A stretch of 64,000 nt of DNA from Hymenobacter crusticola (lineage in GTDB: Bacteria; Bacteroidota; Bacteroidia; Cytophagales; Hymenobacteraceae), in NCBI RefSeq assembly GCF_002154225.1, contig NZ_MTSE01000004.1:1-64000 (forward strand). Direction: 5' to 3'. A model generated the notes under the pieces. It searched no databases. It saw nothing but the letters and a program-made list of their open reading frames with translations, and had not been told where the DNA came from. The translations under genes were made by a program, and so were the position numbers. Positions 52,672 through 60,963 of this stretch are shown in pieces (the stretch's first letter is position 1; each line of letters opens with the position of its first letter).

Positions 52672-53976
52672 ATGAATTCTATTCCCCGCGACAAAAGCCT
52701 CGATAGTACCCTTGCTGTGGTGCGTGAAGGCTTTCCGTTTATCTACAAGCGTAGCCAGCGTTATCAATCCGATATTTTTGAAATCCGGCTGCTCGGGATG
52801 AAAACAATTTGCCTGCACGGGCAAGAGGGCACCAAGCTATTCTACGATACGGAGCGGTTTATGCGCACCGGTGCCATTCCGCGGCGTATCCAAACCACGC
52901 TTATGGGCCTGCACGGCATTCAGACCTTGGATGGGGAGAAGCACCATCAGCGCAAGGCTCTGTTTATGTCGGTGATGACGCCCGGCAGCTTGCACAAGCT
53001 CATGGAGTACATGGCTGCCGATTGGCGCTACTCTATTAAGCAGTGGGCGAACCAGGAGCAGGTCGTGCTATTCCCGGAAGTGCAGGAGTTGCTGTGCCGG
53101 GCCGCCTGCACGTGGGCCGGCGTGCCTCTAGAGGAGCAGGACGTAACGCGCCGGACCCGCGACTTCCGTCTGATGGTGGATGCTTTTGGGGGCGTGGGGC
53201 CGCGGCACTGGCGCGGCAAGCGGGCTAGGTCGCGGGCCGAGAAGTGGATTCAGGGCATCATCAAGCAGATTCGAGAGGAGAAGCTGCACGTGCCCGAAGA
53301 GTCGGCAGCTTATCGCATGGCCTGGCACCGGGAACCCGACGGCAAGTTGATGAGCCTGGAAATGGCGGCCATTGAGCTGATTAACATCATTCGGCCTATT
53401 ACGGCCATCGGGTGGTACATCACCTTTGCTGCTTTGGCCCTGCACGAGCACCCCGAGAGCCGCGCCCGCCTGCGGGCCGGCGACGAGGAATACCTAGAGT
53501 GGTTTATGCACGAGGTGCGCCGCTATTACCCGTTTGCGCCTTTCCTGGGCAATATTGTGCGCAAAGACTTTGAATGGCACGGCTACCAGTTTCCAAAAGG
53601 CCGCCTGGTGCTGCTGGACGTGTACGGCACCAACCGCGACGCGCGGCAGTGGCACCAGCCGGAGTCGTTCCGCCCCGAGCGGTTCAGGTCGTGGAACGGC
53701 AGCGCCTACAACTTTATTCCGCAAGGTGGCGGCGACTATTCCTTCGGCCACCGCTGCGCCGGCGAATGGCTGACCATCGAAACGGTGAAGCTAGCCGTCA
53801 CCTACCTCACCCGCGGCATGACCTACGACGTGCCCCCGCAAGACCTACGCTTTCCCCTCGACCGAATGCCTACGTTGCCTAAGAGCGGCTTCATTATCGA
53901 AAACGTGCGTAGCGCAAATAAAGTAGATGCGGTACCTAGCTTGCTCGGCTGCCCATTTCATCGGCAAATGGCATAA
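52672..53976 (+). CDS. CYP152-type P450 peroxygenase
   Basis: A 434-residue cytochrome P450 of the CYP152 family, which uses H2O2 directly to hydroxylate or decarboxylate fatty acids. The heme loop is GGGDYSFGHRCAGEW with the Cys ligand. The I-helix has IIRPITAIGWYITFAALALHEHP, where the Arg-Pro replaces the usual acid-alcohol pair and anchors the fatty-acid carboxylate, as in P450BS-beta. The active-site position equal to residue 85 appears to be Gln (GIQTLDG), the hydroxylase type, not His as in the OleT decarboxylase. No ferredoxin partner is nearby, as expected for a peroxygenase. Confidence 0.88.
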   Translation: MNSIPRDKSLDSTLAVVREGFPFIYKRSQRYQSDIFEIRLLGMKTICLHGQEGTKLFYDTERFMRTGAIPRRIQTTLMGLHGIQTLDGEKHHQRKALFMSVMTPGSLHKLMEYMAADWRYSIKQWANQEQVVLFPEVQELLCRAACTWAGVPLEEQDVTRRTRDFRLMVDAFGGVGPRHWRGKRARSRAEKWIQGIIKQIREEKLHVPEESAAYRMAWHREPDGKLMSLEMAAIELINIIRPITAIGWYITFAALALHEHPESRARLRAGDEEYLEWFMHEVRRYYPFAPFLGNIVRKDFEWHGYQFPKGRLVLLDVYGTNRDARQWHQPESFRPERFRSWNGSAYNFIPQGGGDYSFGHRCAGEWLTIETVKLAVTYLTRGMTYDVPPQDLRFPLDRMPTLPKSGFIIENVRSANKVDAVPSLLGCPFHRQMA

Positions 53977-54015
53977 AGGAAGCTAGCTTATAGCGCCGCA
54001 CTCCGTTCTGCAACG

Positions 54016-54051
54016 AGCCCCGCGCCAAGTGTTAGCGCTTGGCGCGGGGCT
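54016..54051. terminator. P450 gene terminator
   Basis: Perfect 14-bp arms AGCCCCGCGCCAAG (54016-54029) and complement (54038-54051) followed by TT; 40 bases beyond the P450 stop. Confidence 0.85.
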
Positions 54052-54146
54052 TTATTGCGCGAAAAAAGTAGCTGATTTCAAGGCGCTTGTCAGCTAGCAT
54101 ACGTCTGGCTGCTATATTGAGGAGGTAAACCAGACCTAGGCTTCCG

Positions 54147-55478
54147 ATGGCGACACCTCCTGAATCTGCTGGGCTGAAGAAAGCCTTGAAGCCGCTACAC
54201 CTGTGGGCTATAGCTGTGGGGCTGGTGATTTCGGGCGAATATTTCGGCTGGAACTACGGCTGGGCAGTGGCCGGGCCAGTCGGCTTCCTAGTAGCCACGC
54301 TGCTGATTACGGTGCTTTACGTGGCCTTCATCTTCAGCTTCACCGAGCTGACCACGGCCATTCCGCACGCTGGCGGGCCATTCGCTTACTCGTATCGGGC
54401 CTTCGGGCCGATTGGGGGCTTTATCGCCGGCTACGCGACGTTGGTGGAGTTTCTGTTCGCGCCGCCAGCCATTGCGTTTGCCCTCGGGAGCTACGTGCAC
54501 TTTCTATATCCTAGCTTGCCGGTGCTCTACACAGCGCTGGGCTGTTACCTGGTTTTTACGTTTATCAATCTGCTCGGTATCAAAGAGTCAGCGAACTTCT
54601 CGTTGATTGTGACGCTGCTGGCGGTGGCCGAGTTACTGCTGTATATGGGGCTGGTTGCGCCAAGTTTCCAGACCAGTACCTTCCTCGCTAATCCGATTCC
54701 GCTGAGTGCGGCGGGCGTGTTTGCTGCTCTGCCATTTGCCATCTGGTTTTACCTAGCTATTGAGGGCGTGGCGATGGTGGCCGAAGAAGTGGAGCACCCG
54801 CGCCGCACCATCCCAAAGGGGTACGGCTACGGCTTGTTCACGCTGGTCGTGTTAGCCTTGGGCGTGATGGTGCTCACCGGCGGCGTTGCTGACTGGCGGC
54901 AGCTGAGCCGCATCGATTATCCGTTGCCGGAAGCCCTTGGTGTTGTGCTTGGCAGAGGCAGCCGTTGGACGAAGTTCTTCGCTAGCATTGGTTTGTTTGG
55001 GTTGGTGGCTTCTTTTCACGGCACTATCATCGGCTACTCGCGGCAGATTTTTGCATTAGCCCGCAGCGGCTATCTACCTAGCTCACTCGCCAAGCTGAAC
55101 GGTCGGCAAACGCCCCACTGGGCGCTGGTAGCTGGTGGCCTCGTAGGCTGCCTGGCCCTGCTCACCGGCACCACCGATCAGGTCATTATCCTCTCCGTAT
55201 TCGGAGCTGTGGTGATGTACATTATGAGCCTGCTGAGCTTGTTTGTGCTGCGCCGCAAGGAGCCAGATCTGGTGCGGCCCTTCACGGCGCCGTTGTATCC
55301 GTTGGCGCCGCTGGTCGCCCTGGCGCTGTCGCTGCTAAGCCTCGGAGCCATCGTATATTACAACCTATTACTAAGCGTTATCTTCTTTGCTGGCTTGCTG
55401 CTGATGCTTGGCCTGTACGTGCTGCTAGGTCGACATCGGCAACCACAAGAACCACACGCCGAACCCGTAGCGCATTGA
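54147..55478 (+). CDS. eat: Ethanolamine permease
   Basis: A 443-residue APC-superfamily transporter with about 12 helices. It begins LKKALKPLHLWAIAVGLVISGEYFGWNYGW, the eat signature, with PHAGGPFAYSYRAFGPIGGFIAGYA and a later WFYLAIEGVAMVAEEV. It imports ethanolamine for cleavage by the EutBC lyase encoded just downstream. The start has a GAGGAGG stretch about 28 bases upstream, unusual for this genome. The neighbouring eutB supports the substrate. Confidence 0.88.
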   Translation: MATPPESAGLKKALKPLHLWAIAVGLVISGEYFGWNYGWAVAGPVGFLVATLLITVLYVAFIFSFTELTTAIPHAGGPFAYSYRAFGPIGGFIAGYATLVEFLFAPPAIAFALGSYVHFLYPSLPVLYTALGCYLVFTFINLLGIKESANFSLIVTLLAVAELLLYMGLVAPSFQTSTFLANPIPLSAAGVFAALPFAIWFYLAIEGVAMVAEEVEHPRRTIPKGYGYGLFTLVVLALGVMVLTGGVADWRQLSRIDYPLPEALGVVLGRGSRWTKFFASIGLFGLVASFHGTIIGYSRQIFALARSGYLPSSLAKLNGRQTPHWALVAGGLVGCLALLTGTTDQVIILSVFGAVVMYIMSLLSLFVLRRKEPDLVRPFTAPLYPLAPLVALALSLLSLGAIVYYNLLLSVIFFAGLLLMLGLYVLLGRHRQPQEPHAEPVAH

Positions 55479-55493
55479 ATAACCAACCAGAAC

Positions 55494-55520
55494 GTCATGC
55501 TTCGACTAGTTCAGCATGAT
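55494..55520. repeat. Short TCATGCT palindrome
   Basis: GTCATGCT (55494-55501) and AGCATGAT (55513-55520) form a near-perfect hairpin of the same type as the longer elements in this window. It lies between the permease and eutB. Confidence 0.5.
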
Positions 55521-55565
55521 GTGCATTTAACTGCTAATTGATACCCGTTAACTGGTAATTGAAAA

Positions 55566-56945
55566 ATGTACCGCTACACTATCCGCCAGCACACCTACGC
55601 CTTCGATGACCTGAAAACCTTGCTGGCGCGGGCCACGCCCCTGCGTTCTGGCGACGTGCTAGCCGGCGTAGCGGCCGAAACCTACGAGGAGCGCATAGCC
55701 GCCCAACTCGCCCTAGCCGATGTGCCCCTGCGCACTTTCCTCCACGAAGCCCTCGTGCCCTACGAGCAGGACGAAGTCACGCGCCTTATCCTCGACACGC
55801 ACGACGCCCTGGCTTTTGCGAGTATCAGTCATTTCACCGTAGGCCAACTGCGCGACTGGCTTCTCTCGGATGCGGCCGACGCGCTAACGCTACAAAACCT
55901 AGCTCCTGGCCTCACGCCCGAAATGGTGGCCGCCGTGTCGAAACTCATGCGCAACCAGGAGTTGATTGCCGTGGCCCGCAAGTGCGAAGTCGTCACGCAG
56001 TTTCGCAACACCCTAGGTCTGCGCGGACACCTGGCTACGCGCCTGCAACCCAATCATCCCACCGACGACGCCCGCGGCATTGCGGCCAGCCTCGTCGATG
56101 GCTTGCTCTACGGCAGCGGCGATGCCGTCATTGGCATTAATCCGGCCACTGATAATCCGCAGGTAGTCAGCAACCTGCTACACATGCTGGATGCGGTGCG
56201 CGAAAAGTACGCCATTCCGACTCAGTCGTGCGTGCTCTGCCACGTCACGACGGCCTTGCAGCTGATCGAACAAAAGGCGCCGGTAGATCTCACGTTTCAA
56301 TCCATCGGTGGCACCGAGGCCACGAATGCTAGCTTCGGCGTGAACCTAGGTTTGTTGCAGGAAGCTTGGGAAGCCACGCTGAGCCTTAACCGCGGCACCC
56401 TAGGTCAGCACGTCATGTACTTCGAAACGGGGCAGGGCAGCGCCCTCTCGGCCAACGCCCACCACGGCCTTGACCAGCAAACCTGCGAGGCCCGCGCCTA
56501 CGCCGTGGCCCGACGTTTTCAGCCGCTGCTGGTCAACTCCGTCGTCGGCTTCATCGGTCCTGAATACCTCTACGACGGCAAGCAAATCACGCGGGCGGCG
56601 CTAGAAGACCACTTCTGCGGCAAGCTGCTGGGCCTCCCCATGGGTATGGACGTCTGCTACACCAACCACGCCGAAGCCGACCAAGACGACATGGACAATC
56701 TGCTCACGCTCCTAGGCGTGGCCGGCTGCAACTACATCATGGGCATCCCCGGCGCCGACGACATCATGCTGAACTACCAGTCCACGTCCTTCCACGATGC
56801 ACTCTACGTGCGCCAGGTGCTAGGTCTGCGCCCCGCACCGGAGTTTGAGGCGTGGCTGTTGCAGCAAGGAATTTTTGATGAGCGAGGGAAGCTGCTTCCG
56901 GCGTCGGCTGGGCATCGGCTGTTGGAAGTAGGGGCGAGAAGGTAA
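55566..56945 (+). CDS. eutB: Ethanolamine ammonia-lyase large subunit
   Basis: A 459-residue catalytic alpha subunit of adenosylcobalamin-dependent ethanolamine ammonia-lyase (ethanolamine to acetaldehyde and ammonia). Family stretches include LVDGLLYGSGDAVIGINPAT, CVLCHVTTALQLIE, FETGQGSALSANAHHG and NYIMGIPGADDIMLNYQS. Length is as in E. coli EutB. The usual partner gene eutC is not adjacent; it lies 2.1 kb downstream after three unrelated genes. No microcompartment shell or eutA reactivase gene is visible in the window. Confidence 0.93.
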   Translation: MYRYTIRQHTYAFDDLKTLLARATPLRSGDVLAGVAAETYEERIAAQLALADVPLRTFLHEALVPYEQDEVTRLILDTHDALAFASISHFTVGQLRDWLLSDAADALTLQNLAPGLTPEMVAAVSKLMRNQELIAVARKCEVVTQFRNTLGLRGHLATRLQPNHPTDDARGIAASLVDGLLYGSGDAVIGINPATDNPQVVSNLLHMLDAVREKYAIPTQSCVLCHVTTALQLIEQKAPVDLTFQSIGGTEATNASFGVNLGLLQEAWEATLSLNRGTLGQHVMYFETGQGSALSANAHHGLDQQTCEARAYAVARRFQPLLVNSVVGFIGPEYLYDGKQITRAALEDHFCGKLLGLPMGMDVCYTNHAEADQDDMDNLLTLLGVAGCNYIMGIPGADDIMLNYQSTSFHDALYVRQVLGLRPAPEFEAWLLQQGIFDERGKLLPASAGHRLLEVGARR

Positions 56946-56993
56946 GAGAGTTGTTATCTCACTTTTAATAATTATAGTAAACTAAGCAAGCTC

Positions 56994-57638
56994 ATGATAA
57001 GTAAACTAAAGTACACGGGGTCAAATAGATTAAAATTGATTTTGTGGTGGGTAGTTATTTTTATAGTAGTTAAAGTACTAGAGGCAATAGTGATTAACTC
57101 AGCATTTATATTTCTTCACGTAGTTATATCGCTTGTAGGGTACCTAGGCCTATTTATAATGATTGTCTCGTCAGCAGTTTATTGGTTTCGAGAAAGAGGA
57201 AGAATAGAAAATGCTTTCATTCCTTTTGCCTTTAGCTTTCTTTCTTTATGCTTCATGCTGTTCTTTCCTTCTACAGCTCTGATCCTGAAAGCAGACTTCT
57301 TATTAAAGCGGGAGGAAAGAGAAGAAGTTGTGAAAATGCTTGCAAACAAGCAGATAGATTATAGCTTAACTAAAACATCTCATGTTGATATTCCTGAAGA
57401 ATATGCAAATCTATCAGCAGGATTCCCTAATGTAGTTGTGGAACAAGTAGATGGAGAAATGTGTGTTCTGTTTTATACTTACAGAGGACTGACAGATAAC
57501 TCTTCAGGGTTTGTTTATGTGCCAAACGAAAAGGTTATGACTCAGTTTAAGCTTAGGGAATATGGTAATAGCATTTTCTATGATCCGATAGAAATAACAA
57601 AGATTACAGATCATTGGTACTTCGTAGCTAATACTTAA
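56994..57638 (+). CDS. AT-rich membrane protein of unknown function
   Basis: A 214-residue protein with three N-terminal helices (about residues 14-36, 40-63, 72-95) and a C-terminal soluble domain with many aromatic residues (VLFYTYRGLTDNSSGFVYVP, ITKITDHWYFVANT). No family recognised. It is strongly AT-rich compared with eutB and eutC on either side, as are the next two genes to a lesser degree. It has ATG and an AT-rich leader. This looks like an inserted gene. Confidence 0.6.
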   Translation: MISKLKYTGSNRLKLILWWVVIFIVVKVLEAIVINSAFIFLHVVISLVGYLGLFIMIVSSAVYWFRERGRIENAFIPFAFSFLSLCFMLFFPSTALILKADFLLKREEREEVVKMLANKQIDYSLTKTSHVDIPEEYANLSAGFPNVVVEQVDGEMCVLFYTYRGLTDNSSGFVYVPNEKVMTQFKLREYGNSIFYDPIEITKITDHWYFVANT

Positions 57639-57796
57639 AAGTTATCACCTTCCGCCGAATTTTGAATTTAGCGGAGCATAAGCCTGGCTGTTAGGAGTAG
57701 AGCGTTGGAATCAGCTTGAAGCGTATTATCTCAGGCCTACTTTCTGTAATTGCATGAATATGAATGTTGTTCGTAACTTGGTTTACCAAAAAAGCG

Positions 57797-58306
57797 ATGA
57801 ACATGAGAAACAAAGAACAAAGCAAGCAGCTCCAGGCGGCTCTCGTAATTCTTCTCTTACTCCTTGCACCGTGCGTTTATGCGCAAATTCCGCCTCCCAA
57901 TAAATATAATACGTCGTCTTATCCCGAAGATCGAAAAGCAATCGAGCTATTAAGCAGGGCAAATGAGAATACGAGGTTTAATAACGACGATTATATTGCT
58001 GTTGGGCCAGAAGGAAGAATATCGTATGGCTTCGAAGAATGGAAAAAAGGATTTGAAGAGGAAGGCGCTACTTTCAAATCTGCCCGCCCTGTTCCGGGTA
58101 CCTCTATCCTACGCATATACAATGGAGACGCTGCTGTTAAAAACTTTGTCCTAGATGTAGTTTTCGCTACGACAAAGGGCGACTTTCCCATAAAAGTTGT
58201 TCGGACGGAAACCTATATCAAACAAAACGGGAAATGGTATTTTGTTGCAGGGCAGGGTACCAGAGTTTTGTCCAAGGAGGAATACGACGAGCATATGAAA
58301 AAGTGA
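57797..58306 (+). CDS. Exported small SnoaL/DUF4440-like protein
   Basis: A 169-residue protein with a signal peptide (hydrophobic residues ~14-28 ending CVYAQ). The mature part is a single domain with a compact hydrophobic/aromatic pattern (FNNDDYIAVGPEGRIS, ETYIKQNGKWYFVAGQGTRV) consistent with the NTF2-like DUF4440/SnoaL fold. ATG 57797 is preferred to the open upstream extension. It is flanked by a 14-base direct repeat (AATTTAGCGGAGCA at 57665-57678 and 58474-58487), which may mark an insertion. Function unknown. Confidence 0.65.
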   Translation: MNMRNKEQSKQLQAALVILLLLLAPCVYAQIPPPNKYNTSSYPEDRKAIELLSRANENTRFNNDDYIAVGPEGRISYGFEEWKKGFEEEGATFKSARPVPGTSILRIYNGDAAVKNFVLDVVFATTKGDFPIKVVRTETYIKQNGKWYFVAGQGTRVLSKEEYDEHMKK

Positions 58307-58561
58307 AGAAATATCTCTTGTTTCCCTCGGTTATCTGAATTCACAATTCGGTTGTAGGAATTACGGATTTGTAATCCGCACGCGCGCCGTCAGAAGCCAA
58401 AGGCCGAATTGCAGAGGTTCTTACCAACTTAATTGGCTCATCACAAAGTAGCTTCTGCGTCAGGAGGATTCTAAATTTAGCGGAGCAAGAAGTGCATCGG
58501 TGCGGTAATCGTTTTTAGTAGCAATACGTTAGCCTCAATACTGCACCAAGCTTTAGTGAAC

Positions 58562-58981
58562 ATGAGTACAAGTACTAGCGTAACCCGTTTCCTCGACGCT
58601 CAACAAACTGACTATCAAACTGCCCTCTCCGAAATCAAAAACGGTCGAAAACGCAGCCATTGGATGTGGTATATCTTTCCGCAGATCCAGGGGCTAGGTT
58701 TTAGCGAAACATCCAAGTATTACGCTATAAAAGGCGCGGCTGAAGCCGAGCAATACCTAGCTCATCCGGTGCTGGGCAGTCGGTTGGTGGAGATTTCCAG
58801 CGAGTTGCTGAAGCAGCCCGGTAACGATGCGTACCGGATATTCGGCAGCCCGGATGATATGAAGCTGAAGTCGTCGATGACGCTGTTTGCCGCTTTGCCC
58901 AGTACAAATCCGGTATTTCAACAAGTGCTGGATAAGTTTTATGGTGGCGCAAAGGACGACAAAACGTTGCGGCTGCTTTAG
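58562..58981 (+). CDS. DUF1810 family protein
   Basis: A 139-residue soluble protein of the DUF1810 family. Characteristic motifs are RFLDAQQTDYQTALSEIKNGRK, SHWMWYIFPQIQGLG and AEQYLAHPVLGSRLVE. Function is unknown; family members are widespread small cytosolic proteins. ATG 58562 is used although a GTG lies two codons earlier. It directly precedes eutC and is the third gene of the block that separates eutB from eutC. Confidence 0.9.
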   Translation: MSTSTSVTRFLDAQQTDYQTALSEIKNGRKRSHWMWYIFPQIQGLGFSETSKYYAIKGAAEAEQYLAHPVLGSRLVEISSELLKQPGNDAYRIFGSPDDMKLKSSMTLFAALPSTNPVFQQVLDKFYGGAKDDKTLRLL

Positions 58982-59078
58982 CCTAGGTGCCGCGTAGCGC
59001 AGACTTTAGCGTCCGTGCTTGTATGCTACTTTAGGCGCAAACGACAAAGTCCGCGCTACCTGTATAGCTACCCTAGCC

Positions 59079-59849
59079 ATGCCCGATAACTTGCCCGCGT
59101 TGCCTTCCCTCGATCCTGCCGATGACCCTTGGGCGGGGTTGCGTGCTTTTACGGGAGCTCGCATTGCACTAGGGCGCACGGGTACGAGCGTGCCGCTGCG
59201 GGAGTCATTAGCGTTTCGGCTGGCGCACGCGCACGCCCGGGATGCAGTGTACTCGGTGCTGGCCGTGGAGCAACTGTTGGGAGAGCTAGGTTCGTTGGGA
59301 GTAGCCGTGTGCGAGGTGAAAAGCCAGGCGCAAAACCGGCAGGAGTATTTGCAGCGCCCCGACCTGGGCCGTAAGCTGCATGAAGCATCTACAGCACTGC
59401 TGGCAGAGCAAGCTGCCGCCCATGATATTGCCATCATCCTGGCCGATGGCTTATCGGCCACGGCTATCAATGAGCACGCGGTGCCGCTGCTACGGCTATT
59501 GCTGCCCCGGTTGCAGCAGGCGGGCTTTCAGCTAGCGCCTATCATCTTGGCGGAGCAAGCTAGGGTCGCGCTTGGTGATGAAGTGGGGGAGCTACTAAAA
59601 GCTAGGTTGACCCTGGTGCTGATCGGAGAGCGGCCGGGGCTCAGCTCGCCCAATAGCTTGGGGGCTTATTTCACCTACGGGCCCCGGCCGGGCCTGACAG
59701 ACGAAGCGCGCAACTGCGTTTCCAATATCCGGCCCGAGGGACTGGCGTATCCGTTAGCGGCCGATAAGCTGTTCTTTCTCTTGCAAGAGTCGTTGCGAAA
59801 GAGCCTATCGGGGGTGGGGCTGAAGGATGAAAGCGGCTTGCTGAATTGA
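59079..59849 (+). CDS. eutC: Ethanolamine ammonia-lyase small subunit
   Basis: A 256-residue beta subunit that helps hold adenosylcobalamin in the lyase. Motifs: FTGARIALGRTGTSVPLRE, LAHAHARDAVYSVL, RPDLGRKL, IILADGLSATAINEHAV and ERPGLSSPNSLGAYFTYGP with the terminal RNCVSNIRPEGL. ATG 59079 is chosen because the further 20 codons are unlike the family. It pairs with eutB at 55566 although three genes intervene. Confidence 0.93.
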   Translation: MPDNLPALPSLDPADDPWAGLRAFTGARIALGRTGTSVPLRESLAFRLAHAHARDAVYSVLAVEQLLGELGSLGVAVCEVKSQAQNRQEYLQRPDLGRKLHEASTALLAEQAAAHDIAIILADGLSATAINEHAVPLLRLLLPRLQQAGFQLAPIILAEQARVALGDEVGELLKARLTLVLIGERPGLSSPNSLGAYFTYGPRPGLTDEARNCVSNIRPEGLAYPLAADKLFFLLQESLRKSLSGVGLKDESGLLN

Positions 59850-59946
59850 TTGCGGGGCTGAGCCGTACCTAGGTTTGCGCCGAAGGTGAAGAGGTCTGCT
59901 CAATGACTAAGCGCCGGGCTGCGGGAAACTGGTATCCAACCTTAAC

Positions 59947-60780
59947 TCATGTGGTTTTGTACAGGTACCAGCCGTTGCCGATGGGCTTGATAACGATGAT
60001 GCTATCTGGGCTCATGGCAGGAACAGCCTTCTCATCAGGCTGATACAGCAGGCCAACCGTGTTTTCCACTAGGCCGCCGATGAGGAACTCCAGGCAAGTG
60101 CCGCAACCAGTGTCGCGGCGGGTAATGCGGCTGATAAAGAGCGACTGTAGCAGCTCACTAACGGCGGGGTCGGCGTTGGCGGCTTGCTCGCCGAGAGCTA
60201 GCACGTCGGCGCGCGGGGGGAAGTATTGGCGCGCTTGCACCAGCTCGACCACCTTCTTGAAATCGGCCTGGCGACGGTTGAAATGGTCGATAATGGTGGC
60301 ATCGGCCCCGATCCACAGCTTCAGGTTGCCGACGGTGAAGGCGTGCGGCGCGTCGGGGTGGCGCTGGTCGTACTGGGCAACTTCCGAGGCAGGCATGGTG
60401 GTGAGCACCTCCAGCATCTGCTGCCCCACACCCGTCATGGCGAGGCCGCGCACGGCCCGCAACTTCCAGGTGCTTTCTTCTTTGGCAAAGTACAGGTAAA
60501 AGTCGTTGCGGCTCACGGTGTCGCGCAGCTCCACGGACACTACGGCTGCCGCCGAGTCTTGCCGGAGCAGCTGGCAGCGGCGCTGCAAGTGCACAGGTAT
60601 CTGCTGACCTAGGCTTTGCTGTTTGGCTTGCTGCAATACTTCGCCGCTCAGGTAGCTTCTCATCTCCGGCCACTGCTCTTTGGCCACAAATCGCTCAGCA
60701 ATTTGCAGCGGCTCTTTCAGCGGCAGCGCGAGCAGAACTTGGGGCAAGCAGCACCAAAGCAGGAAAAGAAAATATTTCAT
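59947..60780 (-). CDS. Exported hypothetical protein
   Basis: A 277-residue protein with an N-terminal signal peptide (MKYFLFLLWCCLPQVLLALP). The mature part is mixed alpha/beta with a central GNLKLWIGADATIIDHFNRRQADF and a C-terminal Cys pair in DTGCGTCLEFL. No family recognised. ATG 60780 is used. Located between eutC and a sugar dehydrogenase; possibly periplasmic. Confidence 0.7.
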   Translation of the reverse strand: MKYFLFLLWCCLPQVLLALPLKEPLQIAERFVAKEQWPEMRSYLSGEVLQQAKQQSLGQQIPVHLQRRCQLLRQDSAAAVVSVELRDTVSRNDFYLYFAKEESTWKLRAVRGLAMTGVGQQMLEVLTTMPASEVAQYDQRHPDAPHAFTVGNLKLWIGADATIIDHFNRRQADFKKVVELVQARQYFPPRADVLALGEQAANADPAVSELLQSLFISRITRRDTGCGTCLEFLIGGLVENTVGLLYQPDEKAVPAMSPDSIIVIKPIGNGWYLYKTT

Positions 60781-60909
60781 CAGAGAAAAGGCCAAAAAAG
60801 CGTTTTGCGAGAGCGCAGACGGATATTCCTAACCTCCAAGATAAGCAGAAAATTACAGCTCTACGCTCCCCTTCTTGCCGTCGCAGAGCATGGCTACAGA
60901 AAACGCAAA

Positions 60910-60942
60910 ACCGTCATGCTGAGCTGGCCAAAGCATGACGGT
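60910..60942. repeat. REP-like palindrome, likely terminator
   Basis: Arms ACCGTCATGCT (60910-60920) and AGCATGACGGT (60932-60942), followed by CTTTCC. It belongs to the TCATGCTGAGC family and lies 22 bases beyond the stop of the sugar dehydrogenase. Confidence 0.7.
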
Positions 60943-60963
60943 CTTTCCAACAAACCCACCTGC

